In this document: piece by piece, positions 1 through 9,101 of the stretch
How positions within the stretch are numbered: position 1 is the first letter of the stretch
How the letters are laid out: each line of letters opens with the position of its first letter
NCBI GenBank assembly: GCA_009829735.1
Contig: CM020620.1
Coordinates: 8,138,545-8,202,544 of the forward strand
Reading direction: 5' to 3'
Source of the DNA: Pyropia yezoensis
Lineage: Eukaryota; Rhodophyta; Bangiophyceae; Bangiales; Bangiaceae
Length of the DNA stretch: 64,000 nucleotides
Notes under the pieces: model-generated
What the model was told of the DNA's origin: nothing
The model's database searches: none
Seen by the model: only the letters and a program-made list of their open reading frames with translations
Made by a program: the position numbers and the translations under genes

Positions 1-883
1 ACACGGGCAATGGACTTGCGGACGTCCTTGCTGCGCACGGTGATTGTAGACAGGGGCGGGCGCACATGGGCAAGGGGGGACAATGGAGAGCAGAAATACC
101 ACAATAGGCACAATAGATGGTCATGGCGGGACCGTTAGAGCTCCGTACACGGTCGCACAATGTGCCGAGGGTTGCATCGCCCAACTTGGCAGCCCACAAG
201 CTACGCGACAGCGCCCGTGGCTCGCCGTCAGCGACGAGCAGCGGTCCGCTTCCGTTCCAAACGAGAAGCACAGGCAGTCGATATCCACCATCCAGTTCGA
301 TATCAAGCATCCGGTGCAGGCCTTGCACACAGCCAGCCGCGCAGAAGATCGATCGAAAACGTACATCTTAGAGATCTTGGACGCAGCGCCGCCAGTCACC
401 TTCGCCACGCGAAGCTGCCCAAGCTCTTGCTTGAGGTCATCCTGCAAGCGCAAAAATAGTGACAAGAACGAAGGAGAGGAACGCATGCGCGAGTTGGACG
501 TCAGCAAAGCTGCTCCAAAGGGCAATAATACAGCACCACAGAGAACCCGCCCATACATCACGCTGGAAACAAAGAACACAAACATAGCAGAACACAAACC
601 ACCCTCTCTCCACGCGCGACGTACCAGTTGCTTGACCAGGTCGGCCTTGGTCTTGGTACGCAGCTCCGTGGCCTTCACCGTCGCTGCGCAGTGAGATAAG
701 TGAGACGAGAACACAGGATTCCAGAAAAAGTGTACGATGTAGATGCAGGGGGACGTCAGTTGTGCTCGAGGCCATCAGAGAAGAAAGCCGGACAGAAGAG
801 CGGCCCCCTCGCCAGGCTCACCGCTCCTGTCGCAACGGAGAGCGCAGTTGCAGAGTTCGTCCACAGACTCATCACGTACTCAT
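1..883 (-). CDS. RPL35: Ribosomal protein L35 (uL29), N-terminal part, four exons, runs off the left edge
   Basis: Component of the large ribosomal subunit, near the polypeptide exit. Coding exons read right to left: 883-880 (ATG plus one base), 683-625, 441-365 and 30-1. The spliced N-terminus aligns with eukaryotic uL29 without gaps: an M-x-x-x-K-A-x-x-L-R start, LVKQLDDLK, the diagnostic [14 protein letters not shown], then [10 protein letters not shown] at the window edge. All three donors read GTACGT (879, 624 and 364 downward) and the acceptors end GCGCAG, TTGCAG and GCGCAG. Introns are 196, 183 and 334 nt. A coding exon of only ATG+A is typical of ribosomal protein genes. The C-terminal half lies outside the window. 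Exon structure is inferred by reading; the family assignment is secure. Confidence 0.93.
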
Positions 884-1485
884 GGTGAAGTCGTACCGCA
901 AGCGGCAGTAAAATGGAACAGAACCGCGGGGAAGGGGGGGGGAAGAGTGCAGCGATGAAGAGGGCGCGGTCACCACGACGGCCAGGGTTGGACGCCGACG
1001 GTACTGACGTCGCAGCCACCGCACCGGCGCAAGGATCGATCGTCGTGGGGTGTCATAATTCCGTGCCGCAAAGTTTGACTTGCCCGTTCAAGGGCGCTTC
1101 AGAAGAAAGCAATCATGTTTCACGGTAGTCAAATTGTACTATTTACCTGTCCACGACAGGTGTCTCATACGTAATGCAGCAAGAGAGTGGGTTTGTATTG
1201 ACGGCACACGGTGTCGACTACTCTGATGCGCCTCTTTGCGTTGAGGTCGGGTGTCATATGTCGAAGTGACCGTGCGGTACGGCATTGCTCGGTGCGCTTG
1301 TCGCAATCAGCCGTAATGGCAGTTTTTTTTTTTTCTCTGCTTCAGGTGCAGCGTACTGTACCCGCTCGACCATGAAGTCTTGCAGATTTTAGTACGTCAT
1401 GCTGGGGCGGTAAAGGAGAGCGTCACGATGAGGCAAATGGATGCAAAGTACCGTCTCGACACTTCCCCATGACAAGGCCTGATGT
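884..1485. other. Intergenic: RPL35 5' flank and NOG1 3' flank
   Basis: Both neighbours are on the minus strand, so this stretch holds the 5' UTR and promoter of RPL35 and the 3' end of NOG1. A run of about twelve T lies near 1323. I see no further gene and no clear core promoter motif. Confidence 0.6.
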
Positions 1486-3711
1486 CTACCTGCGGTCGTT
1501 CTTGCCCACCCCCCGCTTGCCCACAATCATGTGCTTGGGGTTCTCGTTGTAGATGAGGCGGTCGCCCTCGCCCTTGCGAGCCTCCCGACGGATCCGCTTC
1601 TCTGTCTTCGCACGAGCCGCCTTCTCCGCCATCTTGGCATGGCTCAAATCCCGGATGCCTGAGGTACTGCCCACCCGAATGCGCTTGGATGCACGCGGCC
1701 CAACGCTGACGCTGCGGCTGTTGCTGCGGCCGCCCGCGTCCGCACCCGTAGCGGCCACCACCGACGTCGAACGGTTGCGCTTTGAGCCAGACGCTGCCAC
1801 CGCCGAGCCTCCATCGGACGAGCCGTGGCCGCGGGGACCCTTGGAGCGCCCACGAGACCGGCCCCGCACCTTCTCAGTCAGGTCTTCCACGTCCTCGTTC
1901 TCCATCCCCAGTGACTGCAGGTGGCTGCGGAAGTCCTCCACGTCCAGGCCCTTGCGGGCGCCGGCGCTACGGCTCACCGACATGCGGCCGCGCTGCCGTT
2001 CGCGCGCAGACGTGGCACGAGCCAACAGCTTCTTGTCCCGAATGGCTGCTACTGTCGCGCGCTCCTGATCGGTCAGGGCTCGGTAGCCATCCAGCACAGC
2101 CTCAGACGCATACTCAACCTCGCCAACGGCCGTGCGGGCGTCCTCCTCCGCCTCCAGGGCAACGAGCTTGGCTTCGATGTCGGCGTCCACAAAGTCCGCC
2201 ACGTTCTTTCCATTGACAATCTCGGGGATGACATCGTAGGCCCAAGCAGGGCGCTTGAGCTCATATAGCTTGCGGTAGTCCATCGAGTAGACACCAGGGC
2301 CACCGCCCTCCGCCTCCAGGTCCCGCTCCAGCCTCCGCCGAGAGGCGCCGTCCATCGCCTCATCCTCGTCGTCGTCTGCGCGACTGTCAACACGCGCACC
2401 AGGCTTCGCCACCAGGCGGCGCAGGAACGGTGCGTCATCGTCAGGGACGTGCGACGCCTCTGCTGCTGCCGCCTCGGCGGCACGCTTGGCGCGCACGCTC
2501 GCAGGGATCGTTGGTGGCCGCTCAGGGTTCGTCTGATCCCCACCTACCGGTTGCGCCAGGTGCAGACGGTTAAGCACCGCCTGGGCCTTGCGAGACTTCA
2601 CCTTGGCGTCCACGCGTTGAGCCAGCAGAAGCTCGCATGCCGTCCGCTTGACCGCCGCAATGCCCGTGGCGTCCCGCGCCGACGTCTTGAGGAGAGCATC
2701 GGCGGCGCGCTGCGCTAGCGGCTCAGCGGGCAGCACGTCCTCCCCTGGCGCCGGAACAGTGGCCACAGGGGAGGTAAAGTCGGCGAGCAGCGCCTCCGAG
2801 TCGGGCGTGAGCTCTTGCTCCCAGCCGAGGTCAGTCTTGTTGGCCACCACGATGAGGGGCTTGGCGGCAAACAGAGGCGCAACGTTCCGGAAGAGAGCGT
2901 GCTGCTGCTTGAGAGTGTAGCCACAAGCCTCAGACGGGTCGACAAAGAACAGCACCGCCGCCCTCAGGTGGGCCAGCGCCGTGATGGACTGCATCTCAAT
3001 GGTGTTGCGCTCGTCCAGCGCGTGGTCCAAAATTCCCGGCGTGTCAATTACCTGCCACCGCAGGTAGGCGTGGTCAGTGTGGCCGATGAAAAGGGACTTG
3101 GTGGTGAACGCATACGGCTGTACCTCGACGTCCGCACGGCTGACAATGTTGAGGAAGGAAGACTTGCCCACGTTGGGAAAGCCCGCAATCAGCAGCGTCC
3201 GCGCGGTGGGGTCAATGGACGGCAGGCGGGCCATGTGCTGACGGACCTGCTCCAGGTAGGCCAGCGACGAGTTGTGACGCTTGATGAGCGTGCACATGCG
3301 GCCGAGCGCCGCCTTCTTCAGCTGCTTGCACCGGTAAAGCGAGTCACCATACTTGAGCATCCGCACATAGTCCCGCGCAATACCGTCAATGAGGGAGCGT
3401 GCGTGCGCCAGCTGTCCCAGCGCCAGCTTGTAATGGTCGCGATCATAGAGCACGTTGAAGAGGTCGGCGTAAAAGGGATGCAGCGAGTCAAAGTGGGGAA
3501 AGTCGTCAACGATGCGCGTCAGCTTATCATGGAAAGATTGCTGTGCAAACTTGACCTTGCGGGTGTAAAAGTCCCGGATGCGGGTGATGGCATAGTGCCG
3601 GTGAATCTCTGTGGGCGTCTTCCGCTGCGTCTTGGACAGCACCACATCGATGAGGGCGGTGCTGCCCGTCACAATCTGAATGCGCTTGAAGTTGTAGTGG
3701 GACTGGGCCAT
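1486..3711 (-). CDS. NOG1: Nucleolar GTP-binding protein 1 (NOG1), intronless, 741 aa
   Basis: GTPase needed for late nucleolar and nucleoplasmic maturation of pre-60S ribosomal particles. The helical N-terminal NOG1 domain (residues 1-170) includes the conserved LSKTQRKTPT, HPFYADLFNVLYD and KYGDSLYRCKQLK stretches. The GTPase domain has G1 GFPNVGKSS (177-185), the switch stretch PYAFTTKSLF, G3 DTPG (223-226) and G4 NKTD (291-294). The C-terminal third is charged and SR-rich and ends GKRGVGKNDRR, as expected for the family. The frame is open 21 codons further upstream to a TTG, but ATG 3711 (MAQSHYNFK) matches the family start and is chosen. Length is normal and there are no introns. It lies 602 bp upstream of RPL35 in the same orientation. 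The stop codon is TAG. Confidence 0.96.
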   Translation of the reverse strand: MAQSHYNFKRIQIVTGSTALIDVVLSKTQRKTPTEIHRHYAITRIRDFYTRKVKFAQQSFHDKLTRIVDDFPHFDSLHPFYADLFNVLYDRDHYKLALGQLAHARSLIDGIARDYVRMLKYGDSLYRCKQLKKAALGRMCTLIKRHNSSLAYLEQVRQHMARLPSIDPTARTLLIAGFPNVGKSSFLNIVSRADVEVQPYAFTTKSLFIGHTDHAYLRWQVIDTPGILDHALDERNTIEMQSITALAHLRAAVLFFVDPSEACGYTLKQQHALFRNVAPLFAAKPLIVVANKTDLGWEQELTPDSEALLADFTSPVATVPAPGEDVLPAEPLAQRAADALLKTSARDATGIAAVKRTACELLLAQRVDAKVKSRKAQAVLNRLHLAQPVGGDQTNPERPPTIPASVRAKRAAEAAAAEASHVPDDDAPFLRRLVAKPGARVDSRADDDEDEAMDGASRRRLERDLEAEGGGPGVYSMDYRKLYELKRPAWAYDVIPEIVNGKNVADFVDADIEAKLVALEAEEDARTAVGEVEYASEAVLDGYRALTDQERATVAAIRDKKLLARATSARERQRGRMSVSRSAGARKGLDVEDFRSHLQSLGMENEDVEDLTEKVRGRSRGRSKGPRGHGSSDGGSAVAASGSKRNRSTSVVAATGADAGGRSNSRSVSVGPRASKRIRVGSTSGIRDLSHAKMAEKAARAKTEKRIRREARKGEGDRLIYNENPKHMIVGKRGVGKNDRR

Positions 3712-4442
3712 GGCTCCCAGCAGCTGCGTCGCGGCAGCCCCTACTCCCCGGGTGATGGCGAGAGGGCGGGCCAAGCGCAGGGAGAGAAGACCGTCGCCGA
3801 AAAAAGGGAGGGGTCAACGAGGTCGACCAGTCGCCAGCGGTGGAAAAGGGATGAAAGGGGCGCGGAGCACAACGGCAGCCCTCGCGTAGCCAAGCTCTTG
3901 GTGCTTGACGCTGCAGACTGCCGTTCGCGAGAGACAGGGTCCGCGCCAGTAACGGACGGGCACTCGCACAGACCCCGCTCGTGCGCCGACGGCGCCGCTT
4001 CGGGCCATTTTACAACGAAAAAAGGGCTTGTCCGGTAGTAATTCCAATAATGTATCCGAATACATACCCATCAACACAACACGTGGCTCTCAAAAAAAGG
4101 TGGGGATCACGATGAGCGGCCATCCATGCCCGCTTCTACCAAGTCTCGGCATACCGTGGCCAAGCCCGAGGCAGGTACACCGTACAGTCATTATTCGACT
4201 ATATCATGGGGGGCTACGCCGAAGTAGCCTGCTACTCATTTCCGATATTCAGCTGTGACGCACTAAGTCGTGGCTGACAGAAGAGGCAATTTCAGCTGTA
4301 GTTCCGGCACAATTTCTGTTCGGACGTCACGCTGACGAAGACAGAGATGGGAGAGGCGGGCGCGGCTGGTGTGCACAAAAGACCAGAGGCGGCCGTCCAC
4401 GTGCGCCATGATGGAGAAAAGACGAATGTCAGCGCACCTATT
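3712..4442. other. Intergenic: NOG1 upstream region
   Basis: This should contain the NOG1 5' UTR and promoter. The plus-strand frame that is open here continues antisense into NOG1 and is its shadow. I recognise no RNA gene or repeat. The far right part abuts the transposase remnant. Confidence 0.5.
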
Positions 4443-4796
4443 CTACTCTCTGTCCTCCCCAGCCAAAACCATGACAACCGTCTCGTCTACGGCCTCTACA
4501 TCGTCCTCCGCAGCAAACGACCCCTCAACGGCGCGACCAAACACCCCTACGGACAGCCCCTCAAAGTCACCCCACATGCTGCTATTGGCCAACAGGGCTA
4601 CCACCTCTGACACGTCGGTGTGGACGTCGTCCGCCAGGGGTGCAACCCCGTGGAGTTGGCGCCGTACCTCAGCGACCGCCTCGATGGGCAGCACGCCTGC
4701 CGTGAGCCAACAGTTGGCAATCTGCACCGGGGTCAGCTTGTCCCACTCCTCCCCAATACAGTCAGTATTGAGTATTGTTTGACTGGGTATTGTCAC
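4443..4796 (-). pseudogene. C-terminal remnant of a pogo/Tigger-type transposase
   Basis: The 117-codon frame has no start of its own. It contains a stretch of the form EEWDKLTPVQIANCWLTAGVLP that corresponds to EEWASTTPESLARCWIKAKCLP near the C-terminus of the complete transposase at 5054-6688, followed by an acidic tail. The HTH and the whole DDE core are missing. Its coding end runs directly into the terminal repeat at 4779-4818, so the 5' part of this copy was deleted internally. It points away from the complete copy (head to head). The two sequences differ widely, so this is another Tigger subfamily rather than a duplicate. Confidence 0.62.
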
Positions 4797-4818
4797 GCGC
4801 GTGACAATACCCAGTCAA
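4779..4818. repeat. Perfect 40-bp palindrome at the junction of two Tigger elements
   Basis: Each half is TTGACTGGGTATTGTCACGC and its exact complement, with the centre between 4798 and 4799. It is most simply two terminal inverted repeats joined head to head, with the remnant reading left and the complete transposase gene reading right. Just left of it (4765-4790) GTATTG recurs three times. Confidence 0.85.
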
Positions 4819-5053
4819 GATCGATCGCAACAATTTGAACGCGGTCGACCAGTCGAGCGGGCGATTTGAACTGTGGATAACACTGTATGCCGGTCACACC
4901 ACAAAAGGACGCTCGGCTGGTCACCGTCGTCGCCACCCTCCCCCCGCTCCCACCGTCGTCGCCACCCTTCCCCCACCCCCATAGTTGTCGTGCACCCACC
5001 CTCACCGTTGCCCCAGTCTGGCCGTACCTCTCCCCACCACCCGTGGATCAAGC

Positions 5054-6688
5054 ATGGATCCACCAAGTGGACCTTCCCCCGTGCTCCCCCCACTCCCCAA
5101 CGAGGGCAGCACAGGATATCCACCTCGTGGACGTCTACTGACTCCAATGGAGGCTGTTTCGTCAGTTGCAGAGGCTGCTTTCGCCCAATCGGCACCCACC
5201 CTCGCCTACTCTAGCCCCGCGGCTGTGCGCCACGCTGCTCGGGCGGCCGCTCTGGCGATCGACGGAGTACATGGGGATCCTGGAGCGTCAGCCAACTCGG
5301 CGATGCCTGCCCGCCGACATGGTCAACAACGCAACCGGCCGGCTACTCGGGCCCCTTGTTGTGCCGTAACCCTAGGAGTCAAGTTGGAAATTTTTAAAGC
5401 CCGTGAGGGCGGGCGGACGTTTCACGATATCGAGAACTGCATCGCTCCGTCTCTGTCCGTGGCCAATCTGAGGCAGATTTGGGCGCGTCGGGTGCAGTAC
5501 CAGACTTTGGCGGCGCGGGGGGCGCGACTGGACCGGAGCAGCGGGCGTTCCTCCGCCTTCCCAGCGGTTGACAAGCGTCTGCACGAATGGTTTCTCCATT
5601 TGTCGCAGCAGGGGCGCAAGCGCATCCCTTTCACTATCTCCCTGTTGCAGGAAAAAGTGCGGCAGCTGGCAGCTGAGTTAGGTGTTCAAGGTTTCACGGC
5701 ATCTCGGGGATTTGTGCAAGGATGGGCAAGACGTCACACCGTGGCGAGTGTTGTTCTTCACGGTGCGGGCGGGTCGGTCGACGTGGCGGAAGCTGAAAGT
5801 CGGATGGCAGAAATTCGGGAAGCGCTCCAGGACTTTGAACCCGACCATGTTTTCAATAAGGACGAGACCGGTCTTTTTTTCCGCTGCCTACCCAACCGCT
5901 CGTACATCCGCGCCGAGCAGCGTCGGGCCGCGCGCGGCACCAAGGCCATGAAGGCCAAAGAGCGGGTCACGCTCGTGCTTGCGTGCAACGTCACGGGGAC
6001 CAACAAGGTGCCGGTAGCCGTCATAGGCAAGTCCGCGCGCCCGTTGTGCTTTCGACCCGACGGGTGCGAGTCGCCTTTGCCCTACTTTAGCCAGAAAAAC
6101 AGCTGGATGGACGGCACGGTTTTCAAGCGCTGGGTTGAGGAGGTCTTCCTGCAGCACGTGCGGGCGTTTACGGACGAGAAGGTCGCCCTGATTGTCGACA
6201 ACCTGGCATCCCACGCCGACATTGACGACCCGCAGCTGGTGCTCATCTGCCTGCCCCCAAACAGCACGGCGCTGTTCCAGCCCCTCGACGCTGGTGCGAT
6301 CCAGGCGTTGAAAGGGCGCTACAAGCGACGACACTTGCTTTACACTGTGGCTTTCTTGGACGGCACAAGCGAGGCAGGGGCTGTGTCGCGGGCCAGAGCC
6401 GCTGTGGAGAGCACCGGCGGGGTGTCTCTGTTAGGCGTTACCCGCATCATCCACGAGGAGTGGGCAAGCACTACACCAGAGTCCCTGGCGAGGTGCTGGA
6501 TCAAGGCCAAGTGCCTGCCGGCCCCGATGGAGGCCACCCTCAAGAGCATGTACGCGGACTACCACGAGCGAGACAGTGCCGACGTGAGCAACATGACGGC
6601 CGAGATCACCCAAGTCCTGCAGCGGGCGACACTCACCGACGGACTTTTCCCGGATACGGATTTGGTGGGCCTCCAGTCCGGCGTGTAG
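5054..6688 (+). CDS. Pogo/Tigger-type (CENP-B-like) DDE transposase, complete ORF, 544 aa
   Basis: Cut-and-paste transposase of the Tc1/mariner superfamily, acting on its own terminal repeats in the nucleus. After a low-complexity N-terminus, residues ~100-150 resemble the psq/CENP-B N-terminal HTH and ~175-250 the CENP-B-type HTH. The DDE_1 core follows, with first Asp in VFNKDETGLFF (~272), second in LIVDNLASHAD (~382) and third 30 residues later in QPLDAGAIQALKGRY. The DD30D spacing fits pogo/Tigger. The frame is open further upstream only from a TTG; ATG 5054 is chosen, and ATG 5147 is possible because the first ~30 residues are Pro/Ser-rich. The ORF is uninterrupted. I could not locate the right-hand terminal repeat, so mobility is unproven. 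Confidence 0.9.
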   Translation: MDPPSGPSPVLPPLPNEGSTGYPPRGRLLTPMEAVSSVAEAAFAQSAPTLAYSSPAAVRHAARAAALAIDGVHGDPGASANSAMPARRHGQQRNRPATRAPCCAVTLGVKLEIFKAREGGRTFHDIENCIAPSLSVANLRQIWARRVQYQTLAARGARLDRSSGRSSAFPAVDKRLHEWFLHLSQQGRKRIPFTISLLQEKVRQLAAELGVQGFTASRGFVQGWARRHTVASVVLHGAGGSVDVAEAESRMAEIREALQDFEPDHVFNKDETGLFFRCLPNRSYIRAEQRRAARGTKAMKAKERVTLVLACNVTGTNKVPVAVIGKSARPLCFRPDGCESPLPYFSQKNSWMDGTVFKRWVEEVFLQHVRAFTDEKVALIVDNLASHADIDDPQLVLICLPPNSTALFQPLDAGAIQALKGRYKRRHLLYTVAFLDGTSEAGAVSRARAAVESTGGVSLLGVTRIIHEEWASTTPESLARCWIKAKCLPAPMEATLKSMYADYHERDSADVSNMTAEITQVLQRATLTDGLFPDTDLVGLQSGV

Positions 6689-6990
6689 GCGTGGTTGGGG
6701 GCTGAGACAGAGGCAGAGATTGTGGCTGACATGGTTGACATGGCCATCGGAAGTGAGGAGAGCGAAGAGGAGGAGCAGCGAGATTCTAGTCTTGTCTGAG
6801 CGAATCGTACACAACGTAGCTGTCTGTACAGACAACCAACGTCTCACGGGAGAACGAACAATGCGTCATAAAAGCCAACAGTGGAAAAAAGCATGAGACA
6901 AAACCACAGTCTCACCCCCCCACCTATCCGCACAACGAAAGCGCGGCGCACCAAAAGCAAGACACCTGCACACAGCCAAAGGTACTGCAA
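6689..6990. other. Right flank of the Tigger element, no gene seen
   Basis: A short perfect palindrome with core GTCTGTACAGAC lies near 6823-6834. No repeat matching the left palindrome is visible. No supported ORF. Confidence 0.5.
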
Positions 6991-7440
6991 GCACACAAAA
7001 GTCGACGGCAGGGGGGGGGGGGGTGGGGGGCAAACTCACATGGAGGCGGGGCAGCAGCGCCAAAGATACTCCAAGCACAAAAGGTCGACGGCAGAGGGGG
7101 GAGGGGGGGACAAGCACGAATGGCGGGGGTGGGGGAAGGGGGGGGGGAAATTCACACAGCGGCGGGGCAACAACGCCAAAGGTATTCCAAGCACAGGAAG
7201 GTTGACGGCAGGGGTGGGGGGTGGGACCAGCTCGCATGGTCGGGGGCGGGGGGGCGGAGGCAAGCTCACTCGGCGGTGGGACAGCAGCGCCAAAGGTAAT
7301 TAAAGCACACAAAAGTCGACGACAGGGGGGGGGGGGCGTGGCAAGCTCACATGCGGGGGGGGGGGGGGGGGGGAAAAGCGCACATGGCGGCGGGGTAGCA
7401 GCGCCAAAGGTACGCCGAGCACAAAAGAGACGACGGCAAC
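6991..7440 (+). repeat. G-rich minisatellite, about four and a half units
   Basis: Units start at about 6991, 7075, 7191, 7305 and 7419 with GCACA...GTCGACGGCAG, continue with G tracts of 6-18 bases, and end with GCAGCAGCGCCAAAGGTA-like sequence. Unit lengths are roughly 84, 116, 114 and 114 bp plus a partial fifth. Differences lie mostly in G-run length. The plus strand has strong G-quadruplex potential. Frames open here are artefacts of the G runs. Confidence 0.85.
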
Positions 7441-7590
7441 AAGGCTTGTGTCCGTGGCGTAGGGGGGGAGAGCTGGTCTTGCCATGATACGAAGGACGGG
7501 CGGCGCGAGCGTTCGTCGGGACCGTGGGGGGAGGCGGCGGTAGGGAGGGTTAAGGAGTGGCAGACTATTTATGAAGGGACGTGGGGCGGT

Positions 7591-7680
7591 CAGACGACGT
7601 GCCCGGTCGGAGTCGAGGCCGGTCGAGAGGGGGGGCAGACGACGTGCCCGGTCAGAGTCGGGGCCGGTCGCGCGCGTGTG
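7591..7680 (+). repeat. Two-copy 45-bp tandem duplication
   Basis: CAGACGACGTGCCCGGTC starts at 7591 and again at 7636, with the following GAGTCG(A/G)GGCCGGTCG also repeated. It lies just left of the element A target site. No gene is seen between 7441 and 7691. Confidence 0.75.
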
Positions 7681-7696
7681 AGTGCGAGGTCAGGCG

Positions 7697-8396
7697 TGTA
7701 GCGTTATGGCCCTTCTGGCCCAGGATCCACACACACAAGAAACCACAACGGGGTCAGGAAGGAACGGGTAAAGGTCCCAGCGTGATCCACTCGCCCGCCC
7801 CTTCAGAGGCAAGGGTAAAAGGACAAAAGCCCGAGGGAGCAAGAACCCAAAGAACCGTTGATTTTACAAGTTGGCCCCGGGGAGACCCCGGAGCACCCCT
7901 CAAGAACCTCCCCCTTGGCCCCTCCAGGGGCCTGGAGCGGGGCCCCTACAGGGCGCCTCTGGCGGGTCAAGCGCCAGCAAGGCGTCTGACCTCCACCAGG
8001 TCCTCAAGCGCATCCCCTACACCGGGGTTACACTGGGGCGCCGAGGGTCACCAATCAACCCCCGGTCGCCGAACACAAGCGAAAAGCAAGCGAAAATCCC
8101 CCCACACACAGATGCCAATCCCCGAAAAAAACCCAGTGGGAAAAAGGGGAAAGACACGAAAACACGCAGTGAAAACAAATACGAAACAAATGGCCACAAT
8201 GGCCAGTAAGGCCACCTCCACCGGCCAAATCCGCCTCCCTGGGTGGGACCAATCAGGATCCCGGGTGTGTCGCCACAGTCCCGAGTCACTGACAGAGGGG
8301 GCCCCGGCAAGAGAAGGGCTTCACGTAGGATAGCCCGCCGGGTCCCACGTCACCTCCCCAAGGGCCCGCCTGTCCCCAAAGGCTCAGAACGCCGCA
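7697..8396 (-). repeat. 3' LTR of element A
   Basis: 700 bp, begins TGTAGCG and ends CGCCGCA on the plus strand, preceded by the AGGCG duplication. It matches 17005-17065 plus 25069-25707. The long plus-strand frame through it (about 7581-8333) also occurs in the other LTR copy and is not a gene. Confidence 0.95.
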
Positions 8397-9101
8397 TGGC
8401 CCCCTCACAAAGGCCGAGCGTCCTGCCGGCCAACAAAGTACAGGATTCGAGCGGGCCGAGGGGAGGAACCGATGGGTCCGGGGGGTGAGAACCGCACACA
8501 ACGACTCGCTGGGCCAGTGTCTCCGACAGTGGTCGCCTTCTAGAAGGGGGGGAGGCGTGGTCCACGGGTGTCGGAGAGGGCCCGACGAGAGGGGTCACAA
8601 CGGGGGCCACACGCGCCAGGGAGAGAGAGAGGGGAAGGGGGGAGGGCGTAGCAGAGAGAGAGAGAGAGACAGGGGGGAAGGGGCGAGGGGAGGGCGCGGC
8701 ATGCCACCCCCACGGCACGCCTGACCCCATCCCCCTCTGCCGCAGAGCGTCACGGGAGGGGTCGAGTGCTGTGGTACGGGGGGAGGGGGGGGGGGGGGGG
8801 AGTTGCCGCGGCCATGCCGCCGGGTCCGCCTCCTGTCGGGGAGGGAGACCCGGACATAAGCGGGCCCCCTCGGGTCCCTTCGACCGTCTCTACCCTGGCC
8901 ACACGACTCACTCATACCCAGCGCGGGCCCTCGGACCCACGCGCGCCATCGCGTCGACCGCCACCACCACCATACTCATCGGTCCCTCACCTGGCCAGCT
9001 ACCTTGCGGATCCTCTGGCCCCTCCACCTCCTCTCTCACCTTCGGGCCCCCTGTTTTCCTAGGGCCCTTACGTTCCCGACACAGCGGCGTCGCGGACCAC
9101 G
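8397..9101 (+). other. Upstream region of the element A antisense ORF
   Basis: The polypurine tract abuts the LTR. A GA-rich simple repeat occupies about 8626-8695 and a G run lies near 8780. If the accessory ORF is expressed, its promoter and 5' UTR must be here or in the 3' LTR; no TATA box is evident. Confidence 0.5.

Noticed and set aside
2815..4038. 407-codon plus-strand frame
   Set aside because: Antisense shadow of NOG1 and its upstream region; no motif, while the minus strand is strongly conserved.
6991..7440. CRISPR-like array
   Set aside because: Units are long, contiguous and G-run based with no unique spacers, in a eukaryotic context.
7581..8333. 250-codon frame, repeated near 24994-25644
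   Set aside because: It lies in the LTR of element A and recurs because the LTR is repeated.
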